A stretch of DNA of 64,000 bases from IMG/VR virus record IMGVR_UViG_3300024518_002836, positions 1 through 64,000 of that record; one strand, 5' to 3'. Below, one piece after another: positions 57,638-64,000 of the stretch (the first letter of the stretch is position 1; each line of letters begins with the position of its first letter). The DNA is from a virus. A program made the position numbers and the translations under genes. Under the pieces are notes generated by a model. It ran no database searches. It saw nothing but the letters and a program-made list of their open reading frames with translations, and had not been told where the DNA came from.

Positions 57638-58045
57638 TTGACAGAAAAATATAATTTTTTATCAATAGATGCTCTCGAAATGATTTTATCTCAATTGGGT
57701 TGGAATTATTCTAATTCTTTAAACGATATTATAGGTGAACATCAATCCTATTCTTTAAAGAGGATTCCATTCAGGGCGGATTTCTACCCACCCGGATGGA
57801 GATTAGCAGCATCTAAAAAAGCAATAATTATTTCTGATGGAGAAACAGAAATAGAATATAAAGGAGAACTATTTTATTCTCCGTGGGAAATCTTTGACCG
57901 ATTTGGTGAAGATTCCCTGTTAGATATTAACAATTGGAACTTCATTGTTGAACGTCAATGGTTAATTAGGAAATTAAATGGAGATTGGGTGAAATCATTC
58001 ACGTTATTAACGGAATGCCCATTCAGAACAGTAATAAGGTGTTAA
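57638..58045 (+). CDS. Unknown protein upstream of ribonucleotide reductase
   Basis: A 135-residue protein from TTG 57638, 7 nt after GAGAGGGGG. MTEKYNFLSIDALEMILSQL is helical; then KAIIISDGETEIEYKGELFY strands and SPWEIFDRFGED. The start codon is unusual. It ends 2 nt before the reductase start and may be coupled to it. Confidence 0.6.
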   Translation: MTEKYNFLSIDALEMILSQLGWNYSNSLNDIIGEHQSYSLKRIPFRADFYPPGWRLAASKKAIIISDGETEIEYKGELFYSPWEIFDRFGEDSLLDINNWNFIVERQWLIRKLNGDWVKSFTLLTECPFRTVIRC

Positions 58046-58047
58046 AA

Positions 58048-60207
58048 ATGTTACCAGATGAAAAACCGTGGGTGCAAAACCTACTACAACAACGATATTA
58101 TCAAAAGGAAGAATCTACATGGCCGCAAATATGCCAACGTGTAGCGTCTTTAGGTAAAACGGCAGAAGATAAAGCAGCATTTTTTAATTATTTGCTACAT
58201 TGTGATTTCCTACCTAATAGCCCGACATTGTTTAATGCGGGAACAGGTAAGGGAAATCTATCTGCGTGTTATGTATTACCAATGAAAGATTCATTAGAAG
58301 AAATTTTTGATTCTACTAAAAATACCGCATTAATCCATAAATATGGTGGAGGAACTGGGTTTGATTTTAGTAGAATTAGACCAGAAAATTCTCCGGTTGG
58401 TGGAACAAATCAAGTAGCATCAGGACCACTTTCATTTATGAGAGTTATTGATGCTAACACACAAGAAATCAAACAGGGAGGAAAGCGTCGTGGAGCAAAT
58501 ATGGCGGAATTACGTATTGACCATCCTGACATTATCAAATTCATTAAGATGAAGCATGAAGAAGGAACACTATCTAATTTTAATATTAGTGTGAGTGTTA
58601 CTGATGAGTTTATGGAGCAATTTCAGAAATACCCTGATGACAATTTTGTTGCAAAGTGGAATGATGATTTTTTCCTCATTACTTTAGAAGACGATGAAGT
58701 TATTCCTGTTAGCCCTAGCACAGTTATAGAACAATCAGAAAAGACTAAGCATTATACCTATCGTCAAGTTTGGGATTTGATTGCTCAATCAGCATGGGAA
58801 TGTGCAGACCCCGGTATTATTTTCATTGATAGGATTAATGAGCAAATGCCAGCAAGTTACTTGGCTTGTGAAGAATACCTAGAAGAAACTGGAGATGACT
58901 TAACTATACGCGCAACTAATCCTTGTGGTGAACAGCCACTTCCTGATTATGGTTCTTGTAATCTTGTTGCGCTAAACATTGGTAATTTCGTTATTAAGGG
59001 CCAAATGGATTGGAAGGCTCTTCAAGAAGCAATTAAGTATGCTTATCGTTTAGGAGAAGCCGTGATTGATAGTAATGTTTATCCTATTTCAGAAATCGAA
59101 TCGCATAGTCGTGCGTATAGAAATATCGGAATCGGAGTTATGGGCTATGCTGATGCGTGTATTCTATTGGGTATGAAGTATGGTCAAGAAGACGCTTTGG
59201 CGTTTGGTGAAGAAGTAATGAAGTTCATCTATAAATGGACGTTTGTTGAGTCTGTTGATTATGCTGAAACATTTGGAGCATTCAAGGGTTGGGAATATGG
59301 AGACTATCGACCATTAATTGATAGAAGACAACTTCCACCGGAAACGCGAAAGAAGTATAAGGCAACAGGGATTAGAAACATTTGTTTGACTACTATTGCC
59401 CCAACAGGTAGTATTGGTTATATTGCAGATTGTTCCACCGGAATTGAGCCACATTTCGCGGCCCGCGTGTTCCGTATTGACGAGTCAAACCCTGAAGGCA
59501 CATGGATTACTACCCCTCTCGCGGCACAATACCCTGAAGTATTCGTTACAGCCCAAGATTTGCCCATTGATGAGCATATTGCTACTCAAGCGACATTTCA
59601 AAAGTGGGTGGATTCGGGCATCAGCAAGACCATCAATATGGATAGTGAAGTTACTATTGAAGATGTTAAACGGGCATATATGCTTGCTTGGGATGCTAAT
59701 TGTAAAGGTGTGACTATTTATCGAGATGGGTCCAAATCTAAACAGGTGTTAAATACTAATGATAGTACATTTAAACCAAAGGACTTAGATGATATTAGCG
59801 AGGCGGTTAGATTTAGATTACCTGCTGAGGGATTAGATGATGAGTTTATTTATATTACGGTGTCTCATAATAGTAATCAACCTATTGAAATGTTTGTGAA
59901 TTATCCTTACTTAAATAGGCCTTCAATCGAACACACTCAAAAGCGAGAACAATTAGATAGTATTTCTAGACTTATTTCTGTTGGACTACGATACCATATT
60001 CCGTTAGATAAATTGATTGAACAATTAGAGAAATCAAAGGGTTCTATGCGTGGAACAGTAGCACAGATTTCAAATGTATTAAAAGAATTCGCATCAAGAA
60101 GTGACGACCCGTATACTGAAAAATGTGTAGATTGTGATAATGGGAGTATGATATTTCAAGGTGGTTGTGCGACCTGTAATGAATGTGGACATTCTGAGTG
60201 TGGTTGA
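58048..60207 (+). CDS. nrdJ: Class II (B12-dependent) ribonucleotide reductase
   Basis: A 719-residue protein. LPNSPTLFNAG, SACYVLPM (Cys74, one of the redox pair), KYGGGTGFDFSRIRP, GGKRRGANMAEL, NPCGEQPL (Asn291, Cys293, Glu295 catalytic set) and YGSCNLVALN (Cys304) identify the family; APTGSIGYIAD-type sequence follows. The end carries CVDCDNGSMIFQGGCATC and CGHSECG, a zinc-ribbon/redox tail. It makes deoxyribonucleotides using adenosylcobalamin supplied by the host. ATG 58048 (AAGGTGTTAAA upstream) is chosen over an in-frame TTG at 57985. Confidence 0.95.
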   Translation: MLPDEKPWVQNLLQQRYYQKEESTWPQICQRVASLGKTAEDKAAFFNYLLHCDFLPNSPTLFNAGTGKGNLSACYVLPMKDSLEEIFDSTKNTALIHKYGGGTGFDFSRIRPENSPVGGTNQVASGPLSFMRVIDANTQEIKQGGKRRGANMAELRIDHPDIIKFIKMKHEEGTLSNFNISVSVTDEFMEQFQKYPDDNFVAKWNDDFFLITLEDDEVIPVSPSTVIEQSEKTKHYTYRQVWDLIAQSAWECADPGIIFIDRINEQMPASYLACEEYLEETGDDLTIRATNPCGEQPLPDYGSCNLVALNIGNFVIKGQMDWKALQEAIKYAYRLGEAVIDSNVYPISEIESHSRAYRNIGIGVMGYADACILLGMKYGQEDALAFGEEVMKFIYKWTFVESVDYAETFGAFKGWEYGDYRPLIDRRQLPPETRKKYKATGIRNICLTTIAPTGSIGYIADCSTGIEPHFAARVFRIDESNPEGTWITTPLAAQYPEVFVTAQDLPIDEHIATQATFQKWVDSGISKTINMDSEVTIEDVKRAYMLAWDANCKGVTIYRDGSKSKQVLNTNDSTFKPKDLDDISEAVRFRLPAEGLDDEFIYITVSHNSNQPIEMFVNYPYLNRPSIEHTQKREQLDSISRLISVGLRYHIPLDKLIEQLEKSKGSMRGTVAQISNVLKEFASRSDDPYTEKCVDCDNGSMIFQGGCATCNECGHSECG

Positions 60208-60208
60208 T

Positions 60209-60493
60209 ATGTGGTGGGATAATAAATTTAAAGATTGGGCTAAGTTTGAAGAAACCATTGAAGAAATGGTTAAAGAAAATAAATATATTGATGGACAATT
60301 TGTATTAGATGTTATGGATAAAAGCATGGATATTGTTGATTGGAAAGATAGAATAGATTTCGTATTAACTAGAACTTTTAATGGGTTCAAACACCCATCA
60401 GGAAAATTTGCATATACGCATTTTATCACAACAGCAAATGCGATAGAAGATAGATTAGATTATTATAGAAAAAACTCGGAGGAAGAAGAATGA
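60209..60493 (+). CDS. Small acidic helical protein after the reductase
   Basis: A 94-residue acidic protein: KFEETIEEMVKENKYIDGQF, DIVDWKDRIDFVL, HFITTANAIEDRLDYYRKN, Glu tail. ATG 60209 lies 2 nt after the reductase stop. Unknown function. Confidence 0.6.
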   Translation: MWWDNKFKDWAKFEETIEEMVKENKYIDGQFVLDVMDKSMDIVDWKDRIDFVLTRTFNGFKHPSGKFAYTHFITTANAIEDRLDYYRKNSEEEE

Positions 60494-60819
60494 ATTTTGA
60501 AGGTTATAAAGAATTAACAGAAATGAATAAAGGACAAATGGTTGACTTTTTTAAAGACCAACTGTGTCCAAGTAGAGTGCGTGGTGCTAATAAAATTATA
60601 ACAGCCACTAATACAGTAAAAAGAACTGGCATCGACAGCAAATCAATTGATTATGAGTTATTAACAACTTATTCTCAATCAACAATAGGGACTAATATGA
60701 GTCTACATCGGCCTGTAATTGGTGATACTGAATATACATGGGGAGAATTGAAAAAACATCCTGCGGATTTATTACGAGTAATGATTTATCAATATCTTAA
60801 ACAACAGGAGGCAAAGTAA
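60490..60819 (+). CDS. Small protein of unknown function
   Basis: A 109-residue protein: NKGQMVDFFKDQLCPSRVRG, TNTVKRTGIDSKSIDYELLTTY, TWGELKKHPADLLRVMIYQYL. Mixed alpha/beta. Overlaps its upstream gene by 4 nt. Unknown function. Confidence 0.6.
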   Translation: MNFEGYKELTEMNKGQMVDFFKDQLCPSRVRGANKIITATNTVKRTGIDSKSIDYELLTTYSQSTIGTNMSLHRPVIGDTEYTWGELKKHPADLLRVMIYQYLKQQEAK

Positions 60820-60980
60820 TGGAAACTTTTAGATACAGAATTACCTTTTTACGCAGTAGTGGTAGCGTTTGGGTTCAAGATTATGATAGCCCAGAAGCAA
60901 TCGCTAGAGACATTGAATCACACATTGAGGAATACCCTCATATCATTGTTTCAAAACAGCGTATCATAAAGGATGATTAA
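60819..60980 (+). CDS. Small alpha/beta protein
   Basis: A 53-residue protein METFRYRITFLRSSGSVWVQ, helix SPEAIARDIESHI, strand HIIVSKQRII: a beta-alpha-beta pattern. CAGGAGGCAAAGTA precedes the ATG. Unknown function. Confidence 0.55.
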   Translation: METFRYRITFLRSSGSVWVQDYDSPEAIARDIESHIEEYPHIIVSKQRIIKDD

Positions 60981-60981
60981 A

Positions 60982-61149
60982 ATGAGTAAAGACCCTGATT
61001 ATGTAAAGAGCAGACGCTCCTATATGAAAAGAATTGCTACTAGATGTAGGCTTTGTGGTAAGCAATTGCTTGACCCTATGGAAGCAAGAAAAGAAGTGCA
61101 CGAAGGGTGTATTAAACAATATAAGCGTAACAGTTATGGAGTGAAATAA
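60982..61149 (+). CDS. Small zinc-finger protein
   Basis: A 55-residue basic protein: RCRLCGKQLLDPMEARKEVHEGCIKQY, giving C-x2-C...H-x2-C (the histidine in VHEGC). Typical of small virus zinc-finger proteins. Directly abuts the next gene. Confidence 0.65.
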   Translation: MSKDPDYVKSRRSYMKRIATRCRLCGKQLLDPMEARKEVHEGCIKQYKRNSYGVK

Positions 61150-62394
61150 ATGACATATGAACGATTAGACATTTTTACACCAGATGATTCTGGAAGAAGT
61201 TATTCTACCTTTGTTGGAGTAGATGGAGAAAATATGATATGGCAAGAACCACTTCGAGGATATCGACATCAACAACAATCAAATGGTATTCGGCCTAACT
61301 ATTATAGAAATGAACATGAACCTACTATTAAAGCAATCAAAATTTGGCTTCAAGGTTATTTGGGTTGGGGCAAGAGTGGCCGGGAACAATTTAATGGTTT
61401 CTTTATTATTTCTAAGGGTATGGATAAAGCCCAAATTCATTGTTCAAAAATTGGAAATAAATATATGATTCAAGGGATGGTGACTACTAAAGATACTGCG
61501 ATTACTGCAATTGCTCGGACTGTTTATCGTTCTTGTTTTGAAACTGATACTGCTAAATTAGAAAGGTATTGTTTCAATAATATCCTTTTACCTGAAAATG
61601 TTTCATACGCTCTAGAAAATAGAGCGCCGTATCATTGGTATAATAAGGGTATTAAAATTGATGTTCGATTTAATGTCAGAATGATTGCCGCAGATGAGTG
61701 CGCAATTGAAATTTCAGATGGTATTTGGGCTCCAATTTCAGTAAAGAAAATGAATACATATATGAATTATTATTGGAAGGGGCAGAAATCTTCGTCTTGG
61801 TTTAAGGCGAGATTGACGCCAAAGAAATTATGGGAAAAATTATTGCATAATGAACCGACTAAAGGCCAAACGAAAATGATGATTGCTTTTCTAGAACAGA
61901 ACAGAACAGATGCTCTTGTTCAGAAGAGGGCATATGCATTGGTTAATGATTTAGAAAAACAATATCCTGATAGAATTAAAGTCTTTTGGGATGAAGAAAC
62001 TGGAAAGCTAGTTAAGGCTATGTTGATTAAAGGTAAAATTGCTGATTGGTTAATTACTGATAATAAGTATAAATCTAATATTCAGGCAGTATCAACCTAT
62101 GTCTATTTGAAACAGAATATTGATGGTATGAAAAAACATACAAGCGGTGTTTTTGCAGGTGGTATATTGAAGGGACCAATTTGTATTGATAATATGACGA
62201 AGAATTCTTCAATTGGTGACCAATTTGCAGCAAGAGCAATGGCTTTATTAAATGATAAAATTACAATAACATTAGTTAGCACCATTAATCATTATCTATC
62301 AGATGTTCATTTTGATGGTCAATATGAACATAGGATAAATTTTGGAGAAGTGAAATATGATGAAATTGATAAAGTGTGTAACAATAATAGTTGA
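61150..62394 (+). CDS. Large unknown early protein
   Basis: A 414-residue protein. Strands and helices alternate: NGFFIISKGMDKAQIHCSKIG, NVRMIAADECAIEISDGIWAP, TPKKLWEKLLHNEPTKGQTK, QKRAYALVNDLEKQYPDRIKVF. It lies upstream of the transcription factor and ThiF-like genes. It may be an enzyme or a DNA-binding protein; I do not recognise a family. Confidence 0.65.
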   Translation: MTYERLDIFTPDDSGRSYSTFVGVDGENMIWQEPLRGYRHQQQSNGIRPNYYRNEHEPTIKAIKIWLQGYLGWGKSGREQFNGFFIISKGMDKAQIHCSKIGNKYMIQGMVTTKDTAITAIARTVYRSCFETDTAKLERYCFNNILLPENVSYALENRAPYHWYNKGIKIDVRFNVRMIAADECAIEISDGIWAPISVKKMNTYMNYYWKGQKSSSWFKARLTPKKLWEKLLHNEPTKGQTKMMIAFLEQNRTDALVQKRAYALVNDLEKQYPDRIKVFWDEETGKLVKAMLIKGKIADWLITDNKYKSNIQAVSTYVYLKQNIDGMKKHTSGVFAGGILKGPICIDNMTKNSSIGDQFAARAMALLNDKITITLVSTINHYLSDVHFDGQYEHRINFGEVKYDEIDKVCNNNS

Positions 62395-62512
62395 AACTGA
62401 TTCCCAAGACATTTGGGATGATTCTCTTAAAGATATGAAAGATATGATTAAATTAATGACTAATATTACAAGAAGGATTAAAATTATAAACATTGAGGAT
62501 GTAAAAAAATGA
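62357..62512 (+). CDS. Small helical peptide overlapping its neighbours
   Basis: A 51-residue peptide MMKLIKCVTIIVETDSQDIW... in another frame from the gene it overlaps by 38 nt, ending in ATGA overlap with transcription factor B. GGAGAAGTGAAAT precedes it. Unknown function. Confidence 0.5.
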   Translation: MMKLIKCVTIIVETDSQDIWDDSLKDMKDMIKLMTNITRRIKIINIEDVKK

Positions 62513-63465
62513 CAGAAGTAGAAGACATAATAAAATGCACAGAATGTGCAAGTAGAAATTTAATTATTGACGATTTTCGTGGAGAATTATATTGTTATGA
62601 TTGTGGAGTAGTATTAGATGAAGATATTATTGAGACTACTTCGGCCGGGAGACAAAAACCGGGCGACCCACAATCTGAATTAAGTCATGAAAGAAATAGA
62701 GAAGGTTTTATTCTAGGTAGTACGGTTGGATATAGAAACCATGATGGTTCTAGCAATAATACTAAAATTGCTCGTTCTCTTAGACGAATGGATAAACGTG
62801 TGAAATTAACTGCTCAAGAACGTAATCAACAACGGGGATTAGTTTTATGTAATATGCTTGCTTCTGAATTTGAGACTAGCCATAATTTTAAAGAACAAGT
62901 ATCTTGGAACTATAAAAAGATTCAAGTGGGTCAGGTGTTAAATGGTATGTCTTTAGAAATTAGAGCGGCTGCTATTGTGTACTATACGTTTAAGGATAAT
63001 GGCATATCTAGAACTATTAATGAAGTGTGTTCTAAAAATAGTGCGCATCCAAGACAAGTAGCAAAATCTGCTAGAAAGATTGCATCATTTTTTAGAAAAC
63101 CTTGGGTCTTATCACAAAAAAACATTGCGGTAGAAATTGAAAAGTATTGTAGTTTGTTGGGTGTTCATAGAGATTATACTAATGCCGCAATTAAAATTGG
63201 AATAAAGATGCACCAAATGGCAGAAGAAAGATTTATTACTGCTAACGTTGGATTTACAGCAGCCTGTATTTATTTAGCGGGGCGTTTAATGCCTCATGTT
63301 TCTATTAGAACTCAAATTGAAATTTCAACAGTCTGTAATATCACGGAAGTGACATTGAGAAATAATATGTTGAATTTATTAAAAATGATTAATTTAACTA
63401 GAGACGATTTAGAGGGATTAACAGTAGATAGTTTATTGGAAGGAGCGTATAAAAATGAAGAATGA
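62509..63465 (+). CDS. tfb: Archaeal transcription factor B (TFIIB-like)
   Basis: A 318-residue protein. A zinc ribbon with C10, C13, C29, C32 (CTECASRNLIIDD...LYCYDCGVVLDEDIIE), then a B-reader/linker with RNREGFILGSTVGY, and two cyclin-like repeats: first about 110-200 (LEIRAAAIVYYTFKDNG...), second about 205-300 (TNAAIKIGIKMHQMAEE, VGFTAACIYLAGRL). TFB recruits RNA polymerase to TATA promoters together with TBP. A virus-encoded copy could redirect host transcription to viral promoters. It fixes the host as archaeal. Confidence 0.95.
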   Translation: MTEVEDIIKCTECASRNLIIDDFRGELYCYDCGVVLDEDIIETTSAGRQKPGDPQSELSHERNREGFILGSTVGYRNHDGSSNNTKIARSLRRMDKRVKLTAQERNQQRGLVLCNMLASEFETSHNFKEQVSWNYKKIQVGQVLNGMSLEIRAAAIVYYTFKDNGISRTINEVCSKNSAHPRQVAKSARKIASFFRKPWVLSQKNIAVEIEKYCSLLGVHRDYTNAAIKIGIKMHQMAEERFITANVGFTAACIYLAGRLMPHVSIRTQIEISTVCNITEVTLRNNMLNLLKMINLTRDDLEGLTVDSLLEGAYKNEE

Positions 63466-64000
63466 GAGAAATATATTAATTATTGGAGCAGGTGGAATTG
63501 GAGGATATTTGATTCCACTATTAGATAAAACTGGGTTATATACGATGACAGTATCTGACCCTGACATTGTTGAAAAGAAAAATTTAACCTATCAAAACTT
63601 TCGCACTAAAGAGGTGGGAATGAATAAGGCGTCGGTTATGGATTGGAATTATGGTTCTGTTACAAGAGGAATAACTTATCCTATTCTAACAAGTAAACAG
63701 ATTCAGAATTATGATTTGATTATTTGCTGTGCAGATAATTTAGATGTGAGAAGAATGCTTTATCGCGATGATGTTAAATGGTTGGACCTGAGAGCGCAAG
63801 GTAGAAATTGTGCCTTCATTTCCTTTAGAGCAGATAAGATGAAGCATGATGTTTTGTTGGCCGGACCTGAAGGTTCATTTAGTTGTCAAGGCAATTCATG
63901 GGATGGTTCAACAGCCGCTCAACATTTTTCACATTTGATTGCAGCAGGAATGGGAGCAGAATGGATTCACCGGTATTTCGCAGGTGATGATGTAGCAGAT
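63455..64000 (+). CDS. E1/ThiF/MoeB-like adenylyltransferase (partial)
   Basis: ATG 63455 after GGAAGGAG; open to the window edge, 182 codons. ILIIGAGGIGGYLIPLL is the nucleotide-binding Rossmann start; VSDPDIVEKKNLTYQNF is the usual D-x-D-x-V-x-x-x-N-x-x-R/Q motif; GMNKASVM and IICCADNLDVRRML follow in family order. These enzymes adenylate the C-terminus of ubiquitin-like or sulfur-carrier proteins. The thiol-bearing part is not yet visible. Partner genes (ubiquitin-like, E2, JAB) are not seen here. Confidence 0.85.
   Translation, partial: MKNERNILIIGAGGIGGYLIPLLDKTGLYTMTVSDPDIVEKKNLTYQNFRTKEVGMNKASVMDWNYGSVTRGITYPILTSKQIQNYDLIICCADNLDVRRMLYRDDVKWLDLRAQGRNCAFISFRADKMKHDVLLAGPEGSFSCQGNSWDGSTAAQHFSHLIAAGMGAEWIHRYFAGDDVAD

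Overview
The window is part of an A+T-rich tailed-virus (Caudoviricetes-type) genome whose host is almost certainly an archaeon. Seen directly: a complete head-neck-tail gene set (portal, large terminase, prohead protease/scaffold, major capsid, connector proteins, tail tube, tail chaperones with a frameshift site, tape measure) together with an archaeal/eukaryotic-type transcription factor B, an ATP-dependent DNA ligase, a B12-dependent ribonucleotide reductase, a tRNA-Lys gene with an archaeal-style intron next to the anticodon, and Shine-Dalgarno sites of the GGTGAT/GGAGG type. Which archaeon cannot be settled from the sequence; a marine-type Nitrososphaeria or Poseidoniales host would fit the base composition. 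Both window edges cut genes, so the genome continues on each side; no DNA polymerase, helicase or lysis gene is recognisable here.

Layout. Positions 1-44,252 form one long minus-strand late operon, read right to left. Its first part (44.2-29.3 kb) is a dense run of small and medium proteins that nearly all begin with the same short tag, consensus M-[ST]-W-x-x-[IVL]-[LI]-K, interrupted by a probable small terminase (37.0-37.7 kb). Then come the large terminase, a LAGLIDADG homing endonuclease, a zinc-ribbon peptide, the portal, more tagged proteins, a DNA ligase, protease/scaffold, major capsid protein, decoration-like proteins, a membrane module with a Ras/Arf-like small GTPase, connectors, tail tube, tail chaperones, tape measure and distal tail proteins.

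44.3-51.4 kb is a regulatory and possibly replicative zone: a divergent promoter region, a few small plus-strand genes, long non-coding stretches with at least 12 copies of the palindrome CCATATGG, eight small hairpins with a constant GAATA loop, a covarying direct-repeat hairpin, a hairpin-rich candidate RNA (46.6-47.05 kb), GTGTATC/GATACAC repeats, and two or three copies of one acidic-tailed protein family.

51.4-64 kb is a plus-strand early/metabolic region: an HTH-DUF3310 protein, four tRNAs (Lys with intron, Leu, Met, Arg), many small zinc-ribbon proteins in overlapping operons, a DnaJ-type zinc-finger protein, class II ribonucleotide reductase, transcription factor B and an E1/ThiF-like enzyme cut by the window edge.

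The most interesting candidate system is the tag. It is present on 28 otherwise unrelated proteins, and it resembles the C-terminal helix of the protease/scaffold (KMDWNEI) and of a second scaffold-like protein (KMSWDEI). I infer that it is a capsid-targeting sequence that loads proteins into the procapsid, analogous to but not obviously homologous with the T4 internal-protein signal.
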